From the NCBI RefSeq assembly GCF_001941865.1, contig NZ_CP016162.1, forward strand, positions 3,471,501 through 3,535,500: a stretch of 64,000 bases of DNA, read 5' to 3'. The translations under genes and the position numbers were made by a program. Numbering within the stretch: the stretch's first letter is position 1; each line of letters starts with the position of its first letter. Positions 54,392-62,945 of the stretch are shown here, one piece after another. Source of the DNA: Pseudomonas alcaliphila JAB1. GTDB lineage: Bacteria > Pseudomonadota > Gammaproteobacteria > Pseudomonadales > Pseudomonadaceae. The notes beneath the pieces were generated by a model. The model had not been told where the DNA came from. It saw only the letters and a list, made by a program, of their open reading frames with translations, and did not search any database.

Positions 54392-55255
54392 TTACTGCTT
54401 GCTGGCAGCAACCTGAGCGGCAACTTCGGCGGCGAAGTCGGTCTCGGCCTTCTCGATACCCTCGCCCACTTCGTAACGAACGAAGGAAACGATTTCGGCA
54501 CCGGCTTTCTTCACCAGGTCACCGACCTTGACTTCCGGATCCATGATGAAGGCTTGCTCGACCAGGCTGGCTTCGGCCAGGAACTTGGTGATACGGCCTT
54601 TGATCATGTTCTCGACGATGTTTTCCGGCTTGCCAGCGATCTTCTCGGCGTTCAGCTGCAGGAAGATTTCCTTTTCCTTGGCAACCAGCTCTTCGGAGAC
54701 CTGATCCGGCGAAACAACGGCCGGGTTGGAGGCAGCAACGTGCATGGCAACGTGCTTGGCCAGTTCGTCGTTGCCGCCTTTCAGGACAACCAGAACGCCA
54801 ATACGGTGGCCGTGCAGGTAGGCGCCAACGGTTTCGCCGGAAACAGCGGTCAGGCGACGGATGTTGACGTTCTCACCGCACTTGGCAACCAGAGCTTCAC
54901 GAGCGGATTCGCGCGAGGCGATCAGCGGAGCGGCTTCGGTCAGGTTCTTCTCGAAGGCTTCGTCCAGGCTTTCCTTGACGAAGGCTTTGAAGTCGTCCTG
55001 CAGAGCCAGGAAGTCGGTCTGCGAGTTGACTTCGATGATCAGGCCACGACCACCTTCTACACGAACGGCGATGGAGCCTTCAGCGGCAATGTTGCCAGCC
55101 TTCTTGGCAGCCTTGATGGCGCCGGAAGCGCGCATGTCATCAATGGCTTTCTCGATGTCGCCACCAGCGGCAACCAGCGCCTTCTTGCACTCCATCATGC
55201 CTTGGCCAGTACGCTCGCGCAGTTCTTTAACCAGGGCTGCAGTAATTTCTGCCAT
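54392..55255 (-). CDS. tsf: Elongation factor Ts
   Basis: Guanine-nucleotide exchange factor for EF-Tu. The 287-residue protein has the N-terminal UBA-like domain (ALVKELRERTGQGMMECKKALVAAGGD), the TDF motif contacting EF-Tu (VNSQTDFLALQDDF), and the dimerisation core. 129 bases after rpsB, with a strong hairpin between them. Confidence 0.98.
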   Translation of the reverse strand: MAEITAALVKELRERTGQGMMECKKALVAAGGDIEKAIDDMRASGAIKAAKKAGNIAAEGSIAVRVEGGRGLIIEVNSQTDFLALQDDFKAFVKESLDEAFEKNLTEAAPLIASRESAREALVAKCGENVNIRRLTAVSGETVGAYLHGHRIGVLVVLKGGNDELAKHVAMHVAASNPAVVSPDQVSEELVAKEKEIFLQLNAEKIAGKPENIVENMIKGRITKFLAEASLVEQAFIMDPEVKVGDLVKKAGAEIVSFVRYEVGEGIEKAETDFAAEVAAQVAASKQ

Positions 55256-55322
55256 CTTGAAAATCCTCTCGGTAGGTCTTCAATCATTCACCCGCATGGC
55301 GGGCGATCAAATCTGTGAGTGG

Positions 55323-55345
55323 CAAAAAGGGGGCTTAGCCCCCTT
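55323..55345 (-). terminator. Terminator/attenuator between rpsB and tsf
   Basis: AAGGGGGC (55327-55334) pairs with GCCCCCTT (55338-55345) around three bases. On the minus strand a T run follows. A second dyad (GTAACGC/GCGTTAC, about 55358-55381) precedes it. Because tsf is normally co-transcribed with rpsB, this may set the rpsB:tsf ratio by partial termination. Confidence 0.8.
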
Positions 55346-55384
55346 CTTGCACAGCGCGTAACGCTAGATGCTTTGCGTTACCGC

Positions 55385-56128
55385 TTAGCCTTCGGCGCTC
55401 TCGGCAGCCGCGGCTTCTTCGACGAACTCTTCAGTGCCGCCGCCAGCATTGCTGCGACCACGGATCACGGCGTCGGCCATGGCACCCATGTACAGCTGGA
55501 TGGCGCGGATGGCGTCGTCGTTACCCGGGATGATGTAGTCAACGCCTTCCGGGCTGCTGTTGGTATCGACGATGCCGATAACCGGGATGCCCAGCTTGTT
55601 GGCTTCGGTGATAGCAATGCGCTCGTGGTCAACGTCGATCACGAACAGAGCGTCCGGCAGACCGCCCATGTCCTTGATACCACCCAGGCTGCGATCCAGT
55701 TTTTCCAGATCACGGGTACGCATCAGGGCTTCTTTCTTGGTCAGCTTGGCGAAAGTACCGTCCTGGGACTGAACTTCCAGCTCACGCAGACGCTTGATCG
55801 AGGCGCGGATGGTTTTGTAGTTGGTCAGCATGCCGCCCAACCAGCGGTGATCGACGAACGGCGAGCCACAACGAGCAGCTTCTTCGCGAACGATCTTGCC
55901 AGCGGAACGCTTGGTGCCGACGAACAGGATCTTGTTCTTGCCAGCAGCCAGCTTCTCAACGAAAGCCTGAGCTTCGTTGAACATCGGCAGGGTTTTTTCG
56001 AGGTTGATGATGTGAATCTTGTTACGCGCGCCGAAAATGTACTTGCCCATTTTCGGGTTCCAGTAACGGGTCTGGTGGCCGAAGTGCACACCGGCCTTCA
56101 GCATATCGCGCATGTTGACTTGGGACAT
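55385..56128 (-). CDS. rpsB: 30S ribosomal protein S2
   Basis: Structural protein of the small ribosomal subunit. The 247-residue product begins [27 protein letters not shown] and carries the S2 signatures ([41 protein letters not shown]). The start at 56128 is set by that N-terminus; the open frame to 56281 covers its leader. Heads the long minus-strand run. Confidence 0.98.
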   Translation of the reverse strand: MSQVNMRDMLKAGVHFGHQTRYWNPKMGKYIFGARNKIHIINLEKTLPMFNEAQAFVEKLAAGKNKILFVGTKRSAGKIVREEAARCGSPFVDHRWLGGMLTNYKTIRASIKRLRELEVQSQDGTFAKLTKKEALMRTRDLEKLDRSLGGIKDMGGLPDALFVIDVDHERIAITEANKLGIPVIGIVDTNSSPEGVDYIIPGNDDAIRAIQLYMGAMADAVIRGRSNAGGGTEEFVEEAAAAESAEG

Positions 56129-56275
56129 GATAGTTCCTTGAATAAGTCGGGTTAGGCCTCCACGTATCCCAGCTTCCAACCCTCGAACTTGTCGAAAGGC
56201 ACCCAGGAAACCGTGTCGATACGTGTGTGGGTTTGAGCTTTCGGGCTTAGTGCCCGTAAAGCGGCGCGTTTTATA
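56129..56275 (-). promoter_or_regulatory. rpsB promoter and structured leader (candidate S2 autoregulatory leader)
   Basis: On the minus strand a TATAAA box (56275-56270) could start a leader of about 135 nt. The leader folds: CGGGC/GCCCG hairpin (56242-56246 with 56252-56256) and a perfect 8-bp long-range stem CACGTATC (56225-56218 read on the minus strand) with GATACGTG (56168-56161). Ribosomal protein S2 represses its own operon through the leader in E. coli, so autoregulation here is a reasonable inference. No clear -35 at standard spacing. Confidence 0.45.
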
Positions 56276-56411
56276 CCACACAAAGCCGGCTCAGGCTACA
56301 AAAGCTGGCAAACAACGCAGTAACGCCCCGCAGCGGTTGCAGTGCCCTTTGGGGCTGGCACGGCGAAGCTGCTAATATATCGCCCTTTCCGTTCGTGCCC
56401 GAGAGCTTCAT

Positions 56412-57194
56412 ATGACCGTCACCATCAAATCCGCCGAAGAAATCGAGAAAATGCGCGTGGCCGGCCGCCTGGCCGCCGAAGTGCTGGAGATGATCGGTGA
56501 ACACGTCAAGCCAGGCGTCACCACCGAGGAAATCGACCGCATCTGCCACGACTATATCGTCAACGTGCAGCAGGCCATTCCCGCCCCGCTCAACTACAAG
56601 GGCTTCCCCAAGTCGATCTGCACCTCGGTCAACCACGTGGTGTGCCACGGCATCCCCAACGACAAGCCGCTCAAAGACGGCGACGTGCTGAACATCGACG
56701 TCACCGTGATCAAGGACGGCTACCACGGCGACACCAGCAAGATGTTCATGGTCGGCAAGGTCGCCGAGTGGGCCGAGCGTCTGGCCAAGGTCACTCAGGA
56801 ATGCATGTACAAAGGCATCGAGCTGGTCAAACCCGGCACCCGCCTGGGCGATATCGGCGAAGTGATCCAGAAGCACGCGGAGAAGAACGGTTTCTCCGTG
56901 GTCCGCGAATACTGCGGCCATGGCATCGGCGCCGTCTTCCATGAAGAGCCGCAGGTGCTGCACTACGGCAAGGCCGGCACCGGCATGGAGCTCAAGGAAG
57001 GCATGACCTTCACCATCGAGCCGATGATCAACCAGGGCCGCCCGGAAACCCGCCTGCTCGGCGACGGCTGGACCGCCATCACCAAGGACCGCAAGCTGTC
57101 GGCGCAATGGGAGCACACCGTGCTGGTCACCGCTGACGGCTATGAGATCCTGACCCTGCGCAGCGATGACACCCTGCCGCGCACCTCGGCCTGA
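56412..57194 (+). CDS. map: Type I methionine aminopeptidase
   Basis: Removes the initiator Met from nascent proteins. The 260-residue metalloenzyme has all five metal ligands in context: NIDVTVIKDGYHGDTSKMF (two Asp), GHGIGAVFHEEPQVLH (His), TIEPMI (Glu) and WEHTVLVT (Glu), plus the substrate His in VVCHGIPN. Divergent from rpsB. A GTAGGG repeat follows. Confidence 0.97.
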   Translation: MTVTIKSAEEIEKMRVAGRLAAEVLEMIGEHVKPGVTTEEIDRICHDYIVNVQQAIPAPLNYKGFPKSICTSVNHVVCHGIPNDKPLKDGDVLNIDVTVIKDGYHGDTSKMFMVGKVAEWAERLAKVTQECMYKGIELVKPGTRLGDIGEVIQKHAEKNGFSVVREYCGHGIGAVFHEEPQVLHYGKAGTGMELKEGMTFTIEPMINQGRPETRLLGDGWTAITKDRKLSAQWEHTVLVTADGYEILTLRSDDTLPRTSA

Positions 57195-57202
57195 CCGCGA
57201 TC

Positions 57203-57258
57203 CGTAGGGTGCGCCGTGCGCACCATTGAAGCTTGTGGTGCGCATCGCGCACCCCACC
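57203..57258. repeat. GTAGGGTGCGC repeat, partly inverted
   Basis: CGTAGGGTGCGCCGTGCGCACC on the left and GGTGCGCATCGCGCACCCCACC on the right form a decayed palindrome of the family seen at 26902-26970. Lies between map and glnD and may be in the glnD leader. Confidence 0.7.
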
Positions 57259-57279
57259 TTATATAAGGAAGGCAACTGC

Positions 57280-59979
57280 ATGCCGCAGATGGACCCCGAA
57301 CTGTTTGACCGTGGTCAGTTCCAGGCCGAGCTGGCCCTGAAATCCAGCCCCATCGCTGCATTCAAGAAGGCCATCCGCGGCGCGCATGATGTGCTGGATG
57401 CGCGCTTTCGAGCCGGTCGCGACATTCGCCGCCTGGTCGAAGACCGCGCCTGGTTCGTCGATCAGATCCTGCAGGAAGCCTGGAAGCGCTTCACCTGGAG
57501 CGAGGATGCCGACATCGCCCTGCTCGCCGTTGGCGGCTACGGCCGTGGCGAGCTGCACCCTTACTCGGACATCGACCTGCTGATCCTGCTCGACAGCAGC
57601 GATCACGAAATCTTCCGCGAGCCCATCGAAGGCTTTCTCACCCTGCTCTGGGACATCGGCCTGGAAGTCGGCCAGAGCGTGCGCTCGGTCGACGAATGCG
57701 CCGAAGAGGCGCGCGCCGACCTGACGGTGATCACCAACCTGATGGAAAGCCGCACCATCGCCGGCCCCGAACACCTGCGCCAGCGCATGCAGCAGGTGAC
57801 CAGCACCGATCAGATGTGGCCGAGCAAGCACTTCTACCTGGCCAAGCGCGACGAACGCAGAGCGCGTCATGCCAAGTACAACGACACCGAGTACAACCTC
57901 GAACCCAACGTCAAGGGCTCGCCCGGCGGCCTGCGCGACATCCAGACCGTGCTCTGGGTGGCACGCCGCCAGTTCGGCACGCTGAACCTGCAGGCCCTGG
58001 TCGGCCACGGCTTCCTCCTGGAAAGCGAATACGCCCTGCTGTCCTCCAGCCAGGAATTTTTGTGGAAGGTGCGCTACGCCCTGCACATGCTCGCCGGGCG
58101 CGCCGAAGACCGCCTGCTGTTCGATCACCAGGTGAAGATCGCCGCCCTGTTCGGCTATCAGGACGGCGACGGCAAGCGCAGCATCGAACACTTCATGCAG
58201 AAGTACTACCGCGTAGTGATGGGGATTTCCGAGCTGTCGGACCTGATCAACCAGCACTTCGAGGAAGTGATCCTGCGCGCCGGTGAAAGCGGCCCGGCCA
58301 CGCCCCTGAACAGCCGCTTCCAGGTGCGCGACGGTTATATCGAAGTCACCCACCCGAACGTGTTCAAGCGCACCCCCTTCGCCATCATCGAAATCTTCGT
58401 GCTCATGGCGCAGCACCCGGAAATCAAAGGGGTACGTGCCGACAGCATCCGCCTGCTGCGCGACAGCCGCCACCTGATCGACGACGAGTTCCGCAAGGAC
58501 ATCCGCAACACCAGCCTGTTCATCGAACTGTTCAAGTGCAAGGAAGGCATTCACCGCAACCTGCGGCGGATGAACCGCTACGGCATTCTCGGCCGTTATT
58601 TGCCGGAGTTCGGCCATATCGTCGGGCAGATGCAGCACGACCTGTTCCACATCTACACGGTCGACGCGCACACCCTCAACCTGATTAAGCACCTGCGCAA
58701 GTTCCGCTGGCCGGAGCTGGCGGAGAAATTCCCGCTGGCCAGCAAGCTGATCGACAAGCTGCCAAAATCCGAGCTGATCTACCTCGCCGGCCTGTATCAC
58801 GACATCGGCAAGGGTCGTGGCGGTGATCACTCGGAACTGGGCGCGGTAGACGCCGAAGCCTTCGCCCGCCGCCATCATCTGCCGGCCTGGGACAGCGCCC
58901 TGATCGTCTGGCTGGTGCAGCACCACCTGGTGATGTCCACCACCGCGCAGCGCAAGGACCTCTCCGACCCGCAGGTGATCCACGACTTCGCCCAGTTCGT
59001 CGGTGACCAGACGCACCTGGACTACCTCTACGTGCTGACCGTGGCCGATATCAACGCCACCAACCCCAGCCTGTGGAATTCCTGGCGCGCCAGCCTGCTG
59101 CGCCAGCTCTACACCGAGACCAAGCGCGCCCTGCGCCGCGGCCTGGAAAACCCGCTGGACCGTGAAGAGCAGATTCGCCAGACCCAGAGCGCGGCCCTGG
59201 ACACCCTGGTACGTGGCGGCACCGACCCGGACGATGCCGAACAACTGTGGAGCCAGCTGGGCGACGACTACTTCCTGCGCCACACCGCCACCGACGTGGC
59301 CTGGCACACCGATGCCATTCTCCAGCACCCCAACGATGGTGGCCCGCTGGTGCTGATGAAGGAAACCACCCAGCGCGAGTTCGAAGGCGGCACGCAGATC
59401 TTCATCTACGCGCCAGACCAGCATGACTTCTTCGCCGTGACCGTGGCCGCGATGAGCCAGCTCAACCTGAACATTCACGACGCGCGGATCATCACCTCCA
59501 CCAGCCAGTTCACCCTCGATACCTACGTGGTGCTGGATGCCGACGGCGGCTCGATCGGCAACAACCCGGCACGCATTCAGCAGATTCGCGAAGGCCTGAT
59601 CGAAGCGCTGAAGAACCCGGACGACTATCCGACCATCATCCAGCGCCGCGTGCCGCGTCAGCTCAAGCACTTTGCCTTCGCGCCGCAGGTGACCATCCAC
59701 AACGACGCGCAGCGCCCGGTGACCATCCTCGAACTGACCGCACCGGACCGCCCCGGCCTGCTGGCGCGGATCGGGCGAATCTTCCTCGAATACGACCTGT
59801 CGCTGCAGAACGCCAAGATCGCCACCCTCGGCGAACGGGTCGAGGACGTATTCTTCGTCACCGACGCCAACAACCAGCCGCTGTCCGACCCCGAACTCTG
59901 TGCACGCCTGCAGGAAACCATCGTCCGCCGCCTGTCCGAGCCCAGCGCTCAACCGCAGCCCCTGCAGATCAACATATGA
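57280..59979 (+). CDS. glnD: Bifunctional [PII] uridylyltransferase/uridylyl-removing enzyme
   Basis: Senses glutamine and uridylylates or de-uridylylates PII proteins (GlnB/GlnK) to control nitrogen assimilation. The 899-residue protein has the nucleotidyltransferase motif [20 protein letters not shown], the PII-UTase central region ([13 protein letters not shown]), an HD domain with [19 protein letters not shown] for uridylyl removal, and two C-terminal ACT domains ([41 protein letters not shown]). The start at 57280 has GGAAGG about 7 bases upstream and matches orthologues. Confidence 0.97.
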   Translation: MPQMDPELFDRGQFQAELALKSSPIAAFKKAIRGAHDVLDARFRAGRDIRRLVEDRAWFVDQILQEAWKRFTWSEDADIALLAVGGYGRGELHPYSDIDLLILLDSSDHEIFREPIEGFLTLLWDIGLEVGQSVRSVDECAEEARADLTVITNLMESRTIAGPEHLRQRMQQVTSTDQMWPSKHFYLAKRDERRARHAKYNDTEYNLEPNVKGSPGGLRDIQTVLWVARRQFGTLNLQALVGHGFLLESEYALLSSSQEFLWKVRYALHMLAGRAEDRLLFDHQVKIAALFGYQDGDGKRSIEHFMQKYYRVVMGISELSDLINQHFEEVILRAGESGPATPLNSRFQVRDGYIEVTHPNVFKRTPFAIIEIFVLMAQHPEIKGVRADSIRLLRDSRHLIDDEFRKDIRNTSLFIELFKCKEGIHRNLRRMNRYGILGRYLPEFGHIVGQMQHDLFHIYTVDAHTLNLIKHLRKFRWPELAEKFPLASKLIDKLPKSELIYLAGLYHDIGKGRGGDHSELGAVDAEAFARRHHLPAWDSALIVWLVQHHLVMSTTAQRKDLSDPQVIHDFAQFVGDQTHLDYLYVLTVADINATNPSLWNSWRASLLRQLYTETKRALRRGLENPLDREEQIRQTQSAALDTLVRGGTDPDDAEQLWSQLGDDYFLRHTATDVAWHTDAILQHPNDGGPLVLMKETTQREFEGGTQIFIYAPDQHDFFAVTVAAMSQLNLNIHDARIITSTSQFTLDTYVVLDADGGSIGNNPARIQQIREGLIEALKNPDDYPTIIQRRVPRQLKHFAFAPQVTIHNDAQRPVTILELTAPDRPGLLARIGRIFLEYDLSLQNAKIATLGERVEDVFFVTDANNQPLSDPELCARLQETIVRRLSEPSAQPQPLQINI

Positions 59980-60016
59980 TTGCGCCGCCCCGCTTTCCGA
60001 AGTACGCGAGATAACG

Positions 60017-61213
60017 ATGAATCCAGCCCTCGACCAGCTCCAGCCCTACCCTTTCGAGAAACTGCGCGAACTGCTCGGCAGCGTGCAACCGGCCGTTGAC
60101 AAGCGCCCGATCGCCCTGTCCATCGGTGAACCCAAGCATCGCTCGCCTGACTTCGTCGGCCAGGCGCTGACCGCCAATCTCGACAAGCTCGCCGTCTACC
60201 CGACCACCCTCGGCCTGCCGGAACTGCGCCAGAGCATTGCCAACTGGTGCGAACGCCGCTTCGGCGTACCGGCAGGCTGGCTGGATGCGGCACGCCATGT
60301 GCTGCCGGTCAATGGCACGCGCGAGGCGCTGTTCGCCTTTACCCAGACGGTGGTCGACCGCAACGCCAAGGGCCTGGTGGTCAGCCCCAACCCCTTCTAC
60401 CAGATCTATGAAGGCGCGGCCTTTCTCGCCGGCGCCGAGCCGCACTACCTGCCGTGCCTGGAAGCCCAGGGCTTCAACCCGGACTTCGACGCGGTACCGG
60501 CAGAGGTCTGGCGGCGCTGCCAGATCCTCTTTCTCTGCTCGCCGGGCAACCCCACCGGTGCGCTGATCCCGGTGGCAACGCTGAAGAAGCTGATCGCTCT
60601 GGCCGACGAGCATGACTTCGTCATCGCCGCCGACGAGTGCTACAGCGAACTGTATTTCGACGAGGACGCGCCGCCACCCGGCCTGCTCAGCGCCTGCGCC
60701 GAGCTGGGGCGCAGCGACTTCAAACGTTGTGTGGTGTTCCACAGCCTGTCCAAGCGCTCCAACCTGCCGGGTCTGCGCTCGGGCTTCGTCGCCGGCGACG
60801 CCAGCATCCTCAAGCACTTCTTGCTGTACCGCACCTACCACGGCTGCGCCATGCCGGTACAAACCCAGCTGGCCAGCGTTGCCGCCTGGAACGACGAAGC
60901 GCATGTACGCGCCAACCGCGACATGTACCGCGAGAAGTTCGCTGCCGTGCTGGACATCCTCGCCCCGGTGATGGACGTGCAGCGCCCCGATGGCGGCTTC
61001 TACCTGTGGGCACGTACCCCGGGTGACGACACCCTGTTCACCCGCGACCTGTTCGCCAACGAGCACGTCACCGTGGTGCCCGGCTCGTACCTGTCGCGTG
61101 AAGTGAACGGCGTCAACCCGGGTGCCGGCCGCGTGCGCATGGCGCTGGTGGCACCGCTGGCCGAGTGCATCGAGGCCGCCGAGCGTATTGCCCGTTTCAT
61201 TCGCGGCGCCTGA
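60017..61213 (+). CDS. dapC: Succinyldiaminopimelate transaminase DapC
   Basis: PLP-dependent transamination giving N-succinyl-LL-diaminopimelate in the succinylase branch of lysine/diaminopimelate synthesis. The 398-residue fold-type I aminotransferase has LSIGEPKH, the CSPGNPTG motif, the DECYSELYF stretch and the PLP lysine in HSLSKRSNLPGLRSGF. The neighbouring dapD makes its substrate's precursor, which supports the assignment over other class I aminotransferases. Confidence 0.93.
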   Translation: MNPALDQLQPYPFEKLRELLGSVQPAVDKRPIALSIGEPKHRSPDFVGQALTANLDKLAVYPTTLGLPELRQSIANWCERRFGVPAGWLDAARHVLPVNGTREALFAFTQTVVDRNAKGLVVSPNPFYQIYEGAAFLAGAEPHYLPCLEAQGFNPDFDAVPAEVWRRCQILFLCSPGNPTGALIPVATLKKLIALADEHDFVIAADECYSELYFDEDAPPPGLLSACAELGRSDFKRCVVFHSLSKRSNLPGLRSGFVAGDASILKHFLLYRTYHGCAMPVQTQLASVAAWNDEAHVRANRDMYREKFAAVLDILAPVMDVQRPDGGFYLWARTPGDDTLFTRDLFANEHVTVVPGSYLSREVNGVNPGAGRVRMALVAPLAECIEAAERIARFIRGA

Positions 61214-61262
61214 GCCTCAGCAGGGCCTGTGGCCGGGGCTTTAGCCGCGAGCCTCCGACTCC

Positions 61263-61322
61263 GTAGCCCGGATGCAATCCGGGGATAGCCGCCCATGGCT
61301 TCCCGGATTTCATCCGGGCTAC
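61263..61322. repeat. REP-like inverted repeat (TAGCCCGGAT type)
   Basis: GTAGCCCGGATGCAATCCGG followed after a short spacer by CCCGGATTTCATCCGGGCTAC, near-perfect inverse. Third copy of the family in the window, between dapC and the ArsC-like gene. Confidence 0.85.
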
Positions 61323-61452
61323 ACGCCTCTGCTGCACGCCGGCGCTGTAACACATCGCAGCGACAGCCGCCGCCACGTCTGGACGCGACGTGGCATAATG
61401 GCCCGCCGTATTTCCCGGACCTTCCGGCACGCCACTCATCAGAGGAAGATCA

Positions 61453-61800
61453 ATGAGTTACGTCCTGTATGGCATCAAGGCCTGCGACACGATGAAAAAG
61501 GCCAGAACCTGGCTCGATGAACACCAGGTCGACTATGCCTTTCACGACTACAAGAGCGTCGGGATCGACCGTGCAAACCTGGAAAAGTGGTGCAACGAGC
61601 ATGGCTGGCAGACCGTCCTGAACCGTGCCGGTACCACCTTCCGCAAGCTGGAAGACGCGCAGAAAGCCGATCTCGACCAGGCCAAGGCCATCGAACTGAT
61701 GCTGGCCCAACCCTCGATGATCAAGCGTCCAGTACTCGACCTGGGCGACAAGACCCTGGTCGGCTTCAAGCCGGATAACTACCAAGCCGCGCTGGCCTGA
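61453..61800 (+). CDS. ArsC/Spx-family reductase (YffB-like)
   Basis: A 115-residue thioredoxin-fold protein of the arsenate-reductase/Spx superfamily, closest in style to YffB (PA3664-type). The single N-terminal Cys lies in LYGIKACDTMKKARTWLDEH. A conserved MIKRPVLDLG segment with the ligand-binding Arg follows. It lies between dapC and dapD, as in P. aeruginosa, with no arsenic-resistance genes around, so a true arsenate reductase role is doubtful. Glutathione-dependent thiol reduction is possible. Confidence 0.85.
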   Translation: MSYVLYGIKACDTMKKARTWLDEHQVDYAFHDYKSVGIDRANLEKWCNEHGWQTVLNRAGTTFRKLEDAQKADLDQAKAIELMLAQPSMIKRPVLDLGDKTLVGFKPDNYQAALA

Positions 61801-61838
61801 TCAACCTCACCCGATTTCGTTGCAAGGAACCCCATCTA

Positions 61839-62873
61839 ATGAGCACCTCCCTTTACAGCATCGCCTTTGGTGTTGGCACCCAGAACCGCCAGGGCAACTG
61901 GCTGGAAGTCTTCTACGCCCTGCCGCTGCTCAATCCGGCCAGCGATCTGGTAGCCAAGGCCGCTGAGAAGCTCGGCTACCAGGGCGGCAACCAGGCCATC
62001 GCCTTCACCACCACACAGGCCGCTGACCTGGCCGAAGCCCTGAAAGGCGTGGACGCTGCTCAAGCGGCGCTGCTGACCCGTCTGGCCGAAAGCCACAACC
62101 CGCTGGTCGCCACCTTCCTGGCTGAAGACGCCGCGCTGACCAGCACCCCGGAGGCCTACCTCAAGCTGCACCTGCTGTCGCATCGTCTGGTCAAGCCGCA
62201 CGGCCTGAGCCTGGCCGGCATTTTCCCGCTGCTGCCCAACGTGGCCTGGACCAGTCAGGGCGCCGTCGACCTCGGCGAGTTGGCCGAACGCCAGCTGGAA
62301 GCACGCCTGAAGGGCAAGCTGCTGGAAGTGTTCTCGGTGGACAAGTTCCCGAAAATGACCGACTACGTGGTGCCGGCCGGCGTGCGTATCGCCGACAGCG
62401 CCCGCGTGCGCCTGGGCGCCTACATCGGCGAAGGCACCACGGTGATGCACGAAGGCTTTGTCAACTTCAACGGCGGCACCGAAGGCCCGGGCATGATCGA
62501 AGGCCGCGTTTCCGCTGGCGTATTCGTCGGCAAGGGTTCCGACCTGGGCGGCGGCTGCTCGACCATGGGCACCCTGTCCGGCGGCGGCAACATCATCATC
62601 AGCGTCGGTGAAGGCTGCCTGATCGGCGCCAACGCCGGCATCGGCATCCCGCTGGGCGACCGCAACACCGTCGAAGCCGGCCTGTACATCACCGCCGGCA
62701 CCAAGGTGAACCTGCTCGACGAGGGCAACGCCCTGGTCAAGGTGGTCAAGGCACGCGACCTGGCTGGCCAGCCGGATCTGCTGTTCCGTCGCAACTCGCT
62801 GACCGGCGCCGTGGAGTGCAAGACCCACAAGTCGGCCGTCGAGCTGAACGAAGCCCTGCACGCCCACAATTGA
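61839..62873 (+). CDS. dapD: 2,3,4,5-tetrahydropyridine-2,6-dicarboxylate N-succinyltransferase DapD
   Basis: Succinylates tetrahydrodipicolinate in the lysine/diaminopimelate pathway. The 344-residue protein has an N-terminal helical domain and a C-terminal left-handed beta helix (VPAGVRIADSARVRLGAYIGEGTTVMHEGFVNFNGGTEG...GGGCSTMGTLSGGG). This is the longer Pseudomonas-type DapD rather than the 274-residue E. coli form. Works with the neighbouring dapC. Confidence 0.95.
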   Translation: MSTSLYSIAFGVGTQNRQGNWLEVFYALPLLNPASDLVAKAAEKLGYQGGNQAIAFTTTQAADLAEALKGVDAAQAALLTRLAESHNPLVATFLAEDAALTSTPEAYLKLHLLSHRLVKPHGLSLAGIFPLLPNVAWTSQGAVDLGELAERQLEARLKGKLLEVFSVDKFPKMTDYVVPAGVRIADSARVRLGAYIGEGTTVMHEGFVNFNGGTEGPGMIEGRVSAGVFVGKGSDLGGGCSTMGTLSGGGNIIISVGEGCLIGANAGIGIPLGDRNTVEAGLYITAGTKVNLLDEGNALVKVVKARDLAGQPDLLFRRNSLTGAVECKTHKSAVELNEALHAHN

Positions 62874-62884
62874 TCGTCATACCT

Positions 62885-62920
62885 CCCCTCTCCCTCCGGG
62901 AGAGGGGCCGGGGGTGAGGG
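62885..62920. repeat. CCCTCTCCC/GGGAGAGGG hairpin repeat
   Basis: CCCCTCTCCC (62885-62894) pairs with GGGAGAGGGG (62898-62907) and is followed by CCGGGGGTGAGGG. This is a very common intergenic repeat in pseudomonads and xanthomonads. It follows dapD and precedes csdA, where it may act as a processing or weak termination site. Confidence 0.75.
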
Positions 62921-62945
62921 CAAAACCACGCGGATCTGACAAACC

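Noticed and set aside
57259..59952. 897-codon open frame antisense to glnD
   Set aside because: Same effect of high third-position GC. No family resemblance and exact co-extension with glnD.
61453..61800. Arsenate reductase of an arsenic-resistance operon
   Set aside because: No arsR, arsB or arsH nearby, and the sequence and location match the YffB-type protein between dapC and dapD.
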